Shown: positions 1 to 11,239 of the stretch, one piece after another
Numbering within the stretch: position 1 is the first letter of the stretch
Layout of the letters: the number at the start of each line of letters is the position of its first letter
From: Isoperla grammatica
Taxonomy: Eukaryota > Arthropoda > Insecta > Plecoptera > Perlodidae
Assembly: GCA_945910005.1 (NCBI GenBank)
Contig: OX246740.1
Location: 53,908,638 to 53,972,637, forward strand
Direction: 5' to 3'
Length of the DNA stretch: 64,000 bases
The notes under the pieces: model-generated
The model's database searches: none
Seen by the model: the letters and a program-made list of their open reading frames with translations, nothing else
Told to the model about the DNA's origin: nothing
Position numbers and translations under genes: made by a program

Positions 1-687
1 AAACCACCTCTGGATTATGTTTTCCACACACAAACTTGATATTTCTCAACCACGCCTGCCCAAAGATTGCTGTACCGTAGGGATGGAACGTTTAAACGTA
101 TTTAAAATTCGGTTAAACGTTTAGGCTATTACATATTTGTCCATCCCTATACTGTACCTTATCGTTAACGTGGCCGGCAGATTTGAGAGCTATGCCGGCG
201 GAAGCGTATGCTTTTTGTAGGCCACCCAGTCGGACAGGTTGTGGTGTAGAAGCCAGACGAAAAGCAGTCCACGTCCTCCCCTTCCCCGTTTCTCCATCGT
301 TACGTTCTACGTGTCCCTTCCCTCCAAAGACCTTCCGACGTCATAATGTGACCTTGTTGTCTAGTACGTCATAAACACAAAATAATAAATAAATACAAAT
401 CTGTACCACGCACGCTGAATCCACACACTGAGATATAACAGTTGGGGAGGGGTCGCGCCTTGTGGAACTGGGTTCGAGTCCCGCGCATGATTACCGAAAC
501 GCAACGCATCCAAGCTGTGACTGTGACAGCAACGAGAGTAATAGAGACGACCTATCCCTCCCAACTAGCCCACGTAGACATAAATCCCAAATACCATAGA
601 TGAAAAGAATTGATTGTACTTCTTAAACACAATTTTAAAATTAGAAACTAGTGTTTAACATTTGTTTGAACGAAATTGGAACTTGGA
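1..687. other. No gene seen; one isolated tRNA B-box-like motif
   Basis: No convincing reading frame is present. A B-box-like sequence, GGGTTCGAGTCCC, lies at about 470-482. It has no recognisable A box at the right distance, so it may be the remnant of a tRNA-derived SINE. The rest is unremarkable AT-rich DNA. Confidence 0.4.
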
Positions 688-1195
688 ATGCGTCTGTTAT
701 TAGTTATTACGATTGTTTTAAACAAATCTACCTACCATCGATTCTTAATTCAAACTTAAAATTTAATATAAATTGTTTTTTTTTAAACTAAATTTAAAAT
801 TTAGTTTAGTTATGTTGAGAATATTTGGAAGTAAAATGTATATTGAATGAAGCCATTCCGCCACTGAGCCTCTCAGGTATGCGGGGCGGGGAGGGGGATG
901 TCTGGTTGACTCACACAGTCAGTCAGTCAGTGTCTGTGATAAGTGAAAGGTGGAACTAGCGAGTGCTCCGTTTGTCTGTGCTCCGTATATCGCCCCGTGG
1001 AACCGGCTAAATGTAAGTACAGCTTGCAGGAGCTTTATTACAGGTGGTGCTGAGTACTTTGTGCTTTTTATGAACTTCATGTGACATATTAAAAAGAGAA
1101 GGGGGGGGGGGGGGGGGAGCGGATGGACTAGATCGCAGGAATGTACTACGTATGACGGCATAGTTTTGAATGGTCAGAGTAGAGATTCTACGAAA
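688..1195 (+). repeat. Direct duplication, copy A (partner 7668-8208)
   Basis: This stretch matches 7668-8208 in the same orientation, about 7 kb away. Shared landmarks are ATGCGTCTGTTA at the start, a TGAATGAAGCCATTCC block, a CAGTCAGTCAGTCAGTG run, and a core ending in CCGGCTAAATGTAAGTAC. The most conserved part (about 900-1040) ends in a sequence resembling a splice donor (GTAAGT), so it could be an exon-like or promoter segment. No protein family is recognisable. The minus-strand frames in both copies look alike only because the DNA is alike. Confidence 0.65.
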
Positions 1196-1560
1196 TGCTT
1201 GTTTTAACTTTTGTTTCTGTATTTTTAAAGTCATTCTTAGGGAAAGTTTAAAAATTGAAAGTTGCGGGAGGGGCGCAGGGAGGGGAGGGGTGGGGGTAGG
1301 ACGCGTCAGATCATAAGAATGTTTGAGGCTATGTTGCTGTAGAATCAAGAGTCATAGCAACTACAAAATGTATTACTTAACTTTGTATTATTGTTATTTA
1401 TTACTTTTGGTTCATACAGTTACTGTGGTTTTCCTATGGCAGTTGGTGACAGCTGATGAAGGGGGGGGGGGTCCAGGTCAGATCGTTGGAATGTATGAGG
1501 GTACGTTGCTGAAAAATCAAATTATAGTAGTTACAACATGCATTATTCAACTTTTTGTTA
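1080..1560. repeat. Degenerate ~172-bp tandem repeat with poly-G tracts
   Basis: Units consist of a long G run followed by a motif like CAGATCGTAGGAATGTATG and then TACGTTGCTGAAGAATCA. Clear starts of the motif are at 1307 and 1479 (period 172). Looser copies occur near 1132, 2248, 8143 and 8342. G runs reach about 19 bases near 1100. No coding potential is seen. Confidence 0.6.
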
Positions 1561-1599
1561 TTGTTATTTATTGCTTGGTAACTCTTGCGAATAGTTGAT

Positions 1600-2244
1600 C
1601 CGTCTTTTGTACTCACTTTTTTTCGTACAAAACCACCAAAGTTGCGTTATTATTCATTATTTATTGTGAAATGTTAATTTCTTAATCATTTTAATTATGT
1701 AACAATATTATTATTCATTTAAACACTATTAAATATTGCTGGAAGTATTTTTCGTGTAGAATTCCTTCTTCATTTGTCTCCACTCCAACTCGGTTGTAGG
1801 CCTACTGTTGCTAATCAAATGCCGATGAATTGTAGCACTTGTATAATTTGAAGGTGTCTTGGTACACTACACTCTCTGCCTGCTCTGAACAGATGCGCTC
1901 ACGCTTGTACGCCATATTGCCATATTGAACGTGATTCAGATGTCAAAACGATGTATTTTAAAAATGCAAATATTCTATCAAAAAACATCATATTTGTAAA
2001 AAAAAAAAAAAAAAAAAACTGGTAGTTACAGATAAATAATCAGATAATATGAATATACTACGTACATAGTCAATCTCGCAAAGGAATACACAAAAATAAA
2101 TAGTGAGAACAAAGACGGATCACCTGTTCGCAAGAAATACTATTACTACTTTTGGTTGATACAGAAAATGTGGTTTCCTTATAATACTTGGGGGACAGCT
2201 GATGAAGGAGGAGGGGGGGCGGAGGGGGGGGGGGGGTTGTTGCA
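1600..2244. other. No gene seen; low-complexity and G-rich tracts
   Basis: AT-rich DNA with an A run near 2000-2018 and a purine/G-rich tract at about 2203-2236. I see no supported reading frame, RNA gene or transposon terminus here. Confidence 0.4.
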
Positions 2245-2366
2245 CGTCAGATTTTAGGAATGGTGGCTACGTCTGGAACACTATAGAAACGTTATAAATA
2301 AAGGAACGATATTGTGAGTGTAGCAGTTGGTCACGCCAATCGAAGTCAAGACAATTATTAACGTAA

Positions 2367-2570
2367 ATTAGATTGTACCAGCTACGATTGTACCGACTGC
2401 GATTGTACCGACTGCGATTGTCGTAATTTGAGGTTGTACCGACTGTGATGAGCCAACAACACTGTCTAAACAATTATCTTGCCTACGATTGGCGTGACAT
2501 GAGATTGTACCAACTACGATTGTACCGACTACGGTTGTACCGACTGCGATTGTACCGAGTTCAGTTGACC
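2367..2570 (+). repeat. Two clusters of a 15-bp tandem repeat, GATTGTACCGACTGC
   Basis: Three to four imperfect copies of GATTGTACCGACTGC occur near 2372-2440 and again near 2502-2560. The DNA between and around the clusters is partly inverted: CACGCCAATCG near 2330 faces CGATTGGCGTG near 2487. This suggests the body of a small foldback element. Confidence 0.6.
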
Positions 2571-2699
2571 CAAATTAGTATTACTATGCCCTGTCTGGTT
2601 GCGCACATGCTGACATCCAATGAAATGCTGATTGTCTGTGACGTGTCCAGCCACGTTGCCTCTCATCGCGTGACGTAGTCCGGCTGTCGTCCAAGTTAT

Positions 2700-3220
2700 T
2701 AATGAAATTACGTATTGTTATTTATGCGCCGAGCTCGCAATCAGTGTCGGGCTTGTGTGAAGCTATCGAGCAAACAGTTTCGGTGGTCATTCACAGTTTG
2801 CAACGTTGCGTGTTGGGTTGGCCCCCCTGAGAGTGAACTGTGAATGAACTGTTGGTTGACTGTAATTGTCGTTGTACGCACTTTGAAACATGGACTGTCG
2901 TATGACAAGGAGAGCTATACTACGCGATTATGGGGCCACACCCCACTCGGAGAAACCGTATTCTTAAATGCAAAAACTTGGGAGATTCAAGTAATTGCCA
3001 TTTGTTTTCTTTTAATTATAAATAGAATTATTCTATCTGTCTACTACCTTGTATAAAAATGTCAAAGATTTGAAAATAAATGTAGTGCATTTTTTAAATT
3101 AAATTCTTGATAAACATTCGAATTAGTATGTCCTGACTCGTAATTGAATCATTACCTAGAAAAGTATACCCAAAACATTACGATACTTCGTAACGTGTCA
3201 ATTTTAAACCGTTTACTATT
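2700..3220. other. No gene seen
   Basis: The longest frame here (70 codons from 2844) matches no family I know and has no supporting context. I see no repeat boundary in this stretch. Confidence 0.35.
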
Positions 3221-3922
3221 CATAGGTTGAACGTACGTCACATCTTTGGACGTGGTGGTCACAATAGACCATTTCAAAAAACTGTCTAGGTCCCTTTGTA
3301 TGAGTATCATCACGGTCTTCTAAATCTTCAACAACAACAATACACAACAACAATTAAAAATCAGTTTTCAAATGTTATGTCCAGGTTCATTTATGCATAC
3401 AAGATCATCATCTACTAACCTTGATTGTGTGTTTTTAATTGTTGTTCATTGTTGCTAATAAAGATTTAGAAAACCGTGATGATAATTATTCAAAGGGTCC
3501 TAGATAGTTTTTGAAATGGTCTATTGTGATCAAACTTTGACGTTGCCATGGAGAAATAATTGAAGCCTGTCTAATGCCTCTAACTTCAATGTCCAGTTAA
3601 AGTATTAAGTAAATTTAACTGTCAGGTAAGCCAAGTTTGGTGTATTTCTATTGGTCGTTGTCATGATGAAAACCATTTAACTGAAAAGTAGATTTTAACT
3701 GGACATTGAAATACCGGCCCTTAGTTCTTTAAAATTCAGACCGTGTTTCAAATAAAATTGGTATAAGTGGTAACTTTTTATTTTGTTTTTACTTATGTTG
3801 ACATTTTAAATTTTAAATTAGGCTTATTTATTAAATTTGAATAGTATTTGCCAATGAACTAGGACTGCTCCTCATCAATTGTGTCGCAATCATGGCCGCT
3901 GTGACGTCACGTGGGAACTATG
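3221..3922 (+). mobile_element. TIR element, forward copy, with two nested insertions
   Basis: The right part (CCATGGCAACGTC-type segment, then GGCCGC and GTGACGTCACGTGGGAACTATG) is the reverse complement of 9629-9970. The termini are imperfect inverted repeats of the type CATAGTTCCCACGTGACGTCAC. This copy is about twice as long as the 342-bp reverse copy because it contains a MITE at 3266-3522 and a second short TIR element (CAATGTCCAGTTAAA at 3590-3604 facing TTTAACTGGACATTG near 3692-3706). The superfamily is not clear and no transposase is present. Confidence 0.65.
3266..3522 (+). mobile_element. MITE, family with inverted ends AGACCATTTCAAAAAC, copy 1
   Basis: The ends read AGACCATTTCAAAAAACTG on the left and TTTTTGAAATGGTCT on the right, so they are inverted repeats. 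Inside, CATCACGGTCTTCTAAATCTT faces AGATTTAGAAAACCGTGATG, making most of the element a hairpin. Related copies are at 30624-30848 and about 59421-59628. It is non-coding. Confidence 0.75.
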
Positions 3923-5176
3923 ATCACTGCAGTATTAAGTTACTTTCTTCGTAGCATTAACACAATGTATTTAATTTTGATAAAAGTATAAGTTATCGTG
4001 GTCTTTATGTCCATTATTCGTTTTCAGTCAAAATAAATCGTTATAATTATGGGCAGTAAAGGGTATGCTGTCATCAGTGTTGAAGTTAAAAAAACAAATA
4101 ATCAATATTCGATAAGCGATGGAAACATGATAATCAGTCATTAAAAATGGTCAAAATTAAATATAGCCTCACGCCAGCCCCAGTACTGATAAATTCGTGG
4201 TTTGGCAACACTGCCTGTTCTCTTTGGACATTGTTTGTCTGGAATGTTTGATTGTAACAAGGTCGCTGGGCTCAGTGGTGCAATGCGTAGACACGTCACC
4301 AGGCTGGGTGAAGAGCGTAGCCAGGGTTGCGTTGTTGTCATGGGCGTTCTTCGCAGAGAAAGTCACGTAGACCATACGACCCCTCCCTCCCCCACCCCCC
4401 TCACTGAATCACCCCATATTACATGATCATACCTTGAAGTCCAAAGAGTACTCTGGTTATTTTCCACTGAGTACAGCTGCAATCATTATTGATTATTTTG
4501 GACGAGTTATCACGTCAGACACATAATTTTAATTTTTACCTGGGTTGGGGGGGGAGGGGGGTGGGGGGTTAAGTAAATTAGTTGTTTTAATTTTGTTAAT
4601 AAACATTGTTTAAATTGTTATCCATGCTTCATACCACAATTTTTAATTGCAATTAACAGTAAAACTATACTTACAAAATTAGCTAAAATAATCATGATTC
4701 GACCGTTTTTTTTTTTTTTTAGAGGGGGGGGGCTGGATCTTCCGAGCTCAAATTGAGAGGGTTTATACTTTTTGGATTTACGATAGTTACCGTTATCTTC
4801 CATCACTAGTACTAGCCATGTGATTGGGTATGGCATTAAAAGTATGAGAAAATTGAGGTGGGCAATCATTTACAATCTACATTCATTAACAAATTGCATA
4901 TTAAGAAACTGTATCGTTCGCTCAACGTGATTCACTCGTTTAACGTGAAATAAATCAAGGTTTAATTAAGAAATTCATGCAAATGTGGAAACAAAATTTA
5001 ACTAAAGTTAACTAATTTAACAAACCCCGTATAATGTGTATCCACATTATACAAATGAAAGGTTTCAATAAGTTATTCCGTATACCGGACTCTTCGTTTC
5101 TCTCTCTCGTTTCCATGTGATAAAAGAGTACGTATTTTATTCCCCTTATGCTCAATAACAAACTATTATTCTTACC
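3923..5176. other. No gene seen; G-rich tracts
   Basis: No supported gene. G-rich tracts lie at about 4547-4569 and 4724-4731, and a C-rich tract near 4380-4400. A short mirrored sequence (TATAATGTG TATCCA CATTATAC) lies near 5031-5051. Confidence 0.35.
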
Positions 5177-5481
5177 GATAGAGGTAGCTCAGCGGTAAGA
5201 CGCGAGACTCTAATTCGGGAGGTCGCCGGTTCGATTCCGGCCACCGGCAGTCCTGACTGAAGGTTTTTTCCGAGGATTAAAGGACTGCCGGCCCTCAGTC
5301 TTTACCTCAGTCGTAAAGGCGAATGCTGGGATTGAGTCCTACTAACAGCCCTCGGACATTCCTTCCCAGCTATCCAAACACCCTAATAACCTAGTTAGTC
5401 ACCTGAAGAGGGGCGCATCGGGTAAAGTTGGTGTGCACCCTAGAACGGGTATTCCTACGAACAATTATTATTATTATTATT
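5177..5481 (+). mobile_element. tRNA-derived SINE with (TTA)n tail
   Basis: The head has an A-box-like TAGCTCAGCGGTAAG (about 5185) and an exact B box GGTTCGATTCC (5228-5238), the internal RNA polymerase III promoter arrangement of a tRNA. A tRNA-unrelated body of about 220 bp follows, with CTGACTGAAGG and GGACTGCCGGCCCTCAG, and the element ends in a (TTA)n tract at about 5464-5481. Head, body and microsatellite tail in this order define a tRNA-class SINE. A truncated relative lies at 7010-7088. Confidence 0.8.
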
Positions 5482-6084
5482 CTTTCTCCTGATGTCCATC
5501 CTTCAAGCAGCTCTTCACTCAAGACTCGCTTCCCGTCTCTTGACTCATTTCATTTCTTATTTGACTCATTTCATTTCTTATTTGACTCGTTGCATCCACC
5601 CGTTGCAAAGTTGCTAAACAAGTTGCATATCAAGCTGTTTTCATATTAAACTTATTCAAAAATAATGTTTTTAATTTGATGAGAATTTTTTAATTTTTTT
5701 GGAGAAAGAGATTTTGTTATCTTCTGTTACAATGTGGGAGATGTTTCAAGGAAAGAGGAATAATTAGGTTAAATCAAATTAATTTTAATTTAAAATATTA
5801 AATGAAATATGTTAACAATTAAAAGTAATAAAAAATAAAATTAAGTAAAAATTTTAATAAATAAATAATAATTATAATTGAAGTAATTAAATTAAAACTT
5901 AATTTGAAATTCAATTTAAATAATTAAATAATATATTAAATTAAAATTAAATTTAATTTAATTGATAAGTTTTTAAGGTACTGACCAAAAATTACAAAAT
6001 TAAATGTCCCCTTTTACGGGCGTACCGGCCGTTTAATATTCGCATTCCCCCCAAAGTTACAAAGAAAACAATCAACTTATTCTA
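5482..6084. other. No gene seen; extremely AT-rich block
   Basis: From about 5760 to 6000 the sequence is almost pure A/T with many TTAATTTAA-like motifs able to pair with themselves. Before it lies a duplicated TTTGACTCATTTCATTTC phrase (about 5540-5590). No gene is supported. Confidence 0.45.
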
Positions 6085-6120
6085 TTCTATTCTATTTTGT
6101 ATTTATTTTATTTTTTTTTA

Positions 6121-6350
6121 CCAGGCATCAGTTTTGCAAACCATGGTAACTGCGTTCCAGGTTCGAATCCTGGTGGGTCCCTCCTCGTGGTGACCGGTGA
6201 CCGTAATGAGGGCTCTCGTGCATATCTTACCATCCTTTTATTCATCTCACGTGACCTTCATCATTTTCCTTCTTCCTACTTTCTCATTTCTTCTTCATAG
6301 TTGCCGGCCAAACGCTTTCATTCCACCGGTGCTACGAGATACATTTAACT
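6121..6350 (+). mobile_element. Probable tRNA-related SINE fragment
   Basis: A B-box motif within CCAGGTTCGAATCCTGG lies at about 6157-6173, and a TTCTA repeat precedes it at 6078-6098. No clear A box is visible, so this is either a decayed SINE or a chance match. Confidence 0.35.
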
Positions 6351-6399
6351 TTAAACTTTAAATATTATTATCGTTTATTACAGATGGTTTAGAATATAC

Positions 6400-7009
6400 T
6401 GTGTTTTTTGTAATACTTTGGGGGCAGATGACTCAGTGAGGAAAGGGGGGTGAGGGGCGTTCTTTCGTAAAAATGTCCAAGGACACACGCAAACGATGCG
6501 TCGTTACAGGTGCTACGAAATATGTGTACATTAAGCAAGTTGTACAGTTAAAATTATTTTAGGATTTTTTATTTAGTTATGAAACTGTGGGAGGCGGGAG
6601 ACGGCTGACCAAGAGAAGGGATGAGGGGTGGGACAAAATCAGGGTCCTAAACCCAAGGCAAACATATAAATAATAACAATTAAGTTTGAAACTTGTGATG
6701 CAATGTATCGAATGGAAAATAGAAAACAATAAAGATGTATGGTTAATTTTCGGTTACGGTTCAGGCAAATTGAAATTGTGATTTTCGGTTATGTAAGAAG
6801 TGTTCGATACGATTGTTCTGATTGTTGTAGACCTCGCGTTGCAGCCGACCCCCCCCCCCCCCCCCTCAGCTCTTCTGTTATGTCTGGCTGGAGTTATGCG
6901 AGTTATTCGACGTTCACTTCCGACCACGAAATAAAATCAATATCTACGCGAGAGAACATACGTCACTATACTTCACTACTCTCCTGCACTCACCCTATTA
7001 TTATCAACC
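6400..7009. other. No gene seen; G-rich and C-rich tracts
   Basis: Contains further GACAGATGACTC-plus-G-run segments like those at 1.1-2.3 kb (near 6420-6470 and 6590-6630) and a run of about 16 C at 6849-6866. No coding sequence is supported. Confidence 0.35.
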
Positions 7010-7088
7010 AATAGAGGTAGCTTAGCGGTAAGACGCGAGACTATTGCGGGAGGTCGCCGGTTCGATTCCGGCCACCGGCAGTCCTGAC
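7010..7088 (+). mobile_element. Truncated copy of the tRNA-derived SINE
   Basis: Nearly identical to the head of the SINE at 5177, with A-box-like and B-box motifs and the GCCACCGGCAGTCCTGAC segment. The match stops at 7088, where a sequence beginning CAGTGGTGTAACTAAGGGG follows. That resembles the end of a hAT-type transposon, so the SINE appears interrupted by another element. Confidence 0.7.
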
Positions 7089-7667
7089 CAGTGGTGTAAC
7101 TAAGGGGAAGTTTAGGGGGTTTAACCCCCCCCCCCCTCCGAGGCCACATCGAGAATGATTTTTTCATTCGTAAATTCGTTCTTACCGATCGGTCTCTGAA
7201 ACGATTTTAAAACTAAAGATATGTTTGAAGAGCCCTTAGAAAACTACGATTGGGGATTTAATCCAAATTTTTATTAATAGGCCTTTATTTGCAACATCAT
7301 ACAAATTCCACTAGTGCAAATTCAATATGGACATACACAAACAACGGGGAAAAGTATATTTTTAGCATTTTTTATGGGGCCATCGGGTAAGCTAATTTGA
7401 CACTGAGTGATCCCCACAATACCATGGCCCGTTTGAACAGGTTCGAACAGTTTGGCTCGTAGTAAAAAAATCAGGGTCTCAAACGCAAGGAAAAAAAATC
7501 GAAATAATAAGCTTAAAATGTGTGTTGCAAAATATCAAATAGAACAAATAGGAAACAACATACGGTATATTCTTATGTTGTTGTTATGTTGTGGTTCAGG
7601 CAAATTCAAAGTATTGTTTACGATTTAGAAAAAAGTATTCGAACCGTTTTTAATCTTTTATTAAAAC

Positions 7668-8208
7668 ATGCGTCTGTTAATATGATTGTTTTAAATAAAT
7701 CTACCTATCAATCAATTCTCAGTTCAAACTTAAAATTAATTTTAAAATTGTATTTTTTATTTTCAAAATTTAATTTAAAATTTAGTTGTGCCATGGCGAG
7801 AATATTTGGTACGTAGGATTTAAAGAAATAAAATGTACATATCGATTGAATGAAGCCATTCCTCTACTGGGCCAAATGCTTATCTCTGTCTGAGGTAGGC
7901 ATGCGGGGTGGGGAGGGGGATGTCTGGTTGACTCACACAGTCAGTCAGTCAGTGTCTGTGATAAGTGGAAGGCGGAACTAGCGAGTGCTCCGTTGCGTCT
8001 TGTCTGTGCTCCGTATATCGCCCCGTGGAACCGGCTAAATGTAAGTACAGCTTGCAGGAGCTTTATTACCGGTGGTGTAGGAGGGCACTGAGCGTTTTTT
8101 AAGATACTTATGTGACAGATAAAAAAAAAATGGGTGTGTGGCTGATCGCAGGAATGTGCTTCGTATGCCGACATAGTTTTGAGTGGTCATGGTAGAGATG
8201 CTACAAAC
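7668..8208 (+). repeat. Direct duplication, copy B (partner 688-1195)
   Basis: Carries the same ordered landmarks as 688-1195, including the CAGTCAGTCAGTCAGTG run and the CCGGCTAAATGTAAGTAC core. Small insertions relative to copy A (for example GTCTT near 7998) show independent decay. No transposon termini flank the unit, so a segmental duplication is as likely as a mobile element. Confidence 0.65.
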
Positions 8209-9628
8209 TTGACTCTTTCACGTTTGGCTCTGCAGTTTTTATAACAGGTGGTTTCGGGTGCTGTGCGCACTTTGTGACACTTGGGGACAGTTTAAAAAGT
8301 GATCGGAGAGGGGGGCGGGGGGGACGGATTAGGAGGCGCGTCATATCGTAGGAATGTATAATCGCATGTTGTTGAAGAATCGACGTCCCATTGCTACGAA
8401 ATACATTGTTTAAAGTCGATCGATGATAACTGCACATGTAATATTTATCCTTCAAATTGTATGTAGAGAAAGTTGAGATTGAGCTTGTGAATATTGTAGA
8501 AAAAACTATGCACCTAACGGTATTAGTTGTTTGTTTATTGAGTGTTGAAATGCGTTGGAATTCTCTATCTTCATTGTAGCTGAACAAAAACCTACACTTT
8601 CAATCATATAACTTTCCGTAGCACCTTCAAAAAGAAAGATATTTAAACGAATAATCGTTCTAATTGTAGATAACTTCATGACTAACATGAATACGTGTAA
8701 ACAAGATGGTCGAACGGGATCCGTTTTCGAGATATTTGCGCTGGTGTGTCAATTTTACCTCAAATCTACTCAAATTAGAAACTATAAATATTAATAAAAA
8801 AAATATTTAAGTTCAGGAAGTTCAGTATTAAATGCTACTCACATGTAATAATTCTTGGAATTCATAATTTAGAATAAAAGAAAAGTATCTTTTCATGTCC
8901 ATTTAATTTGAATAGTTTAGTTGTTGTATTGAATGGGTAGTTCACTTCCCACGAACATTTAACGGTCTTTACAATGAATAACAATATTGGAACGTTATTA
9001 AAATGATTAAGAAGTTTTAAAGTTGTAATTTTAACCACCAAATTGTAAAAAAATATTCTTGTTTGCTTGTGTGTAAAATGTTGTTCGTCGAGCACAGGTC
9101 AAACGGTTTGATGGATTTGATTGAAACTTTCAGTCAACACTCTTGACCATAAACTAGATGCTGTTTACATAACCAGAAAAAACCGTCAAGACCAAACCTA
9201 CAAGAAAAAAATTACTGAAACAAATCTAATGTTGTATCTTATTTTTTAACTTGCAGTCGGATTACAATAGTTTTTTTCACAGTGGTAAGCGCAATAATGG
9301 TGACAGCACATGACAGAAATTTTTGAATTGTTAAAACATATTTTTGTTTGCTTTTTGTTTGCTATATTCGATTTTGTTCTTGAATTAATTTAAACACGGG
9401 ATACAAATCAACATGTTGCTAATGTGTATTCGGCCGTAAAATAAGGTGGTTCTGTACCACGAACCACCGGCTTTGAATACAGCTGAGCGCACAAGATGAG
9501 CTAGTTGAACGCACATATTTCTACTCGTTCACTTCATAGAGTTGCCAGTTTAGATACCAATCAATTCCATTCAATTTTTATTATTCGATGATTCCACATA
9601 ATACATTGCATACAGTAATAAGAGTATT
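8209..9628. other. No gene seen; diverged repeat near 9095-9340
   Basis: No supported gene. The stretch around 9095-9340 shares ordered phrases with 15790-16030 (GATTTGAT.GAAA.TTTCAGT.AACACTC, CGGATT.CAATAGTTTTTT and AATGGTG.CA..CATGACA), indicating an old interspersed repeat whose parts are permuted between the two sites. Confidence 0.4.
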
Positions 9629-9970
9629 CATAGTTCCCACGTGACGTCACAGCGGCCATGATTGCGACACAATTAATGAGGACCAATCCTAGACCATTGG
9701 AAAATACTTTTCAAATTTAATAAATAAGCCTAATTTAGAATTTAAAAAGTAATCATTAGTAATAAAAAAATAAAAAAATACCACACATACCAATTTTATT
9801 TCAAAAACAGGCTGGATTTTAAAGAACTAAACATTTCTGTGCTCTACCACAACAGCCATTAATTATTTCTCCATGGCAACGTCAATGTTGATCACAAATG
9901 CACGTATGTCACATCTTTGCGCGTGGCGGCCTGCCACGCGCAAAGATGTGACATACACGTGCAACGTATG
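9629..9970 (-). mobile_element. TIR element, reverse copy of 3221-3922
   Basis: Begins CATAGTTCCCACGTGACGTCAC and ends with a matching imperfect inverted repeat (GTGACATACACGTGCAACGTATG). It lacks the nested insertions seen in the forward copy. Its right part contains a perfect 21-bp inverted repeat at 9907-9927 and 9933-9953 with a 5-bp spacer. It is non-coding. Confidence 0.65.
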
Positions 9971-10719
9971 AATAATTTGTGATATCGATGTAAACCTACT
10001 GACAGAAGTTACAAACTTGTGTGGGCATCTGGTGTGCGGGCACTAATAACTATGCGTTTAATTACAAAAACATAATGAGTAAGATTGACAGTTAACGCGA
10101 CGATATTGAGGACTAGTTAGTTGTCTTTACGAACTTAAAATGTATTTATATTTTTAAATACAATTGTATTACATTGTTGTGTTCTTTCTCTTGTTGTTGC
10201 TTTTATTATTACGTCACAATATTTGTGGTAATGATTATTGTCTCTTACAATAATAATATTTATTATTTCTTCGTTACCTGCTTGGTAGTTCCCATATAAG
10301 TTGCCTGTTGATCGTAACACTGTCGAACAACAGGAGACGTGTTTAGGTCCTGGACATGGACGTGGGTATAATTCGGGTCTGCACCTTCATAAAGCTAAGC
10401 TACGTTTAAAACACTGAACATAAACTATTGACATATTTATTTATTGTCTATCCTATTCAGTTCAAAACAGAAATATTTTTTCTATTTATACAATTGTTTC
10501 TAGTTTAATTTGAAACAAATGCAAATGTTGTTTCGGTCTAATATCGAATAATATCGATATTTTGTTTTACGTCGATCGATAACCGAATCGATCATCTGAA
10601 TGAATAGCTTTAATTTAGAGCCTGGCGGTGATGCACATTTACAAATTACAATCTCCCAACGGACAATACTTGCGCGGACAAGTAACTCCCAAAAACTAAT
10701 CATAGACCTTATATTCCAG
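9971..10719. other. No gene seen
   Basis: AT-rich DNA without recognisable gene or element borders. It leads into the first splice-like segment of the multiplied block. Confidence 0.35.
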
Positions 10720-10791
10720 GACCTGACCACGTGACGAGTATTGGGAGGCGCCTGGATGCTGGGCCACCTGGCTGGATGAGAAGATCTTATG
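10720..10791 (+). other. Splice-site-bounded segment (type B, copy 1)
   Basis: Preceded by a pyrimidine-rich acceptor (TATATTCCAG) and followed by a donor (GGTGAGT). The 72-bp segment starts GACCTGACCACG and ends AGAAGATCTTATG. Similar borders occur at 16696-16783 and 20042-20170, all starting GACC and ending before GTGAG. It is open in a frame entering after one codon base, but lengths of related copies (72, 88, 129) differ by non-multiples of three, so coding is doubtful. It could be an exon of a long non-coding RNA or a duplicated decayed exon. Confidence 0.3.
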
Positions 10792-10894
10792 GTGAGTTTA
10801 TTATTCACAACTGGTTTATCTCATCACCCCACCTTCTCCCCCCCCCCCCCCTCATCCATAACACTGGTCCCACAGTGGCTTCCTCCCCCTCCTC

Positions 10895-11150
10895 CCGCTT
10901 GCCCTTTACCAGCGCCAACCCCTGCTTACATGATCAATCTGGGAGACCGTCACTCCAACGTCTGAGGCGGAGAGCATAGGTCACCCAAGGTTGCTTGTCG
11001 GCGGGGGTCCTGGCATCGAACACGGGGAACCCCTCCCTATTCCGCCCGCTTGCTCTTTATCATCGCCGCCCCTGCTTACATTCCGTCTGGGAGGCCGTCC
11101 CACCAACGTCTGAGGCGGAGGGCATAGGTCATCCAGGTTGTTTGTGGCGG
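10895..11150 (+). repeat. Local tandem duplication of a ~140-bp segment
   Basis: The phrase CCCGCTTGC.CTTTA.CA.CGCC through CTGGGAG.CCGTC and CGTCTGAGGCGGAG.GCATAGGTCA occurs at about 10896-10984 and again at 11046-11132. A third diverged copy lies at about 16910-16985 behind the next type-B segment, supporting block duplication. Confidence 0.65.
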
Positions 11151-11239
11151 GGGATGGTCGACATTGAACACGGGACACCTTCCCAGTGTAGTGATCTCGT
11201 GTAGGGAACGTCCAGCACAGCAATGACGCGGTGACTCGG

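Noticed and set aside
5177..5250. Functional tRNA gene
   Set aside because: A and B boxes are present, but the cloverleaf is poor and the sequence continues into a SINE body with a microsatellite tail; a truncated sister copy exists.
7941..8174. Minus-strand frame similar to that at 919-1161
   Set aside because: The protein similarity follows from a DNA duplication containing a simple CAGT run; frame-preserving substitutions are not evident.
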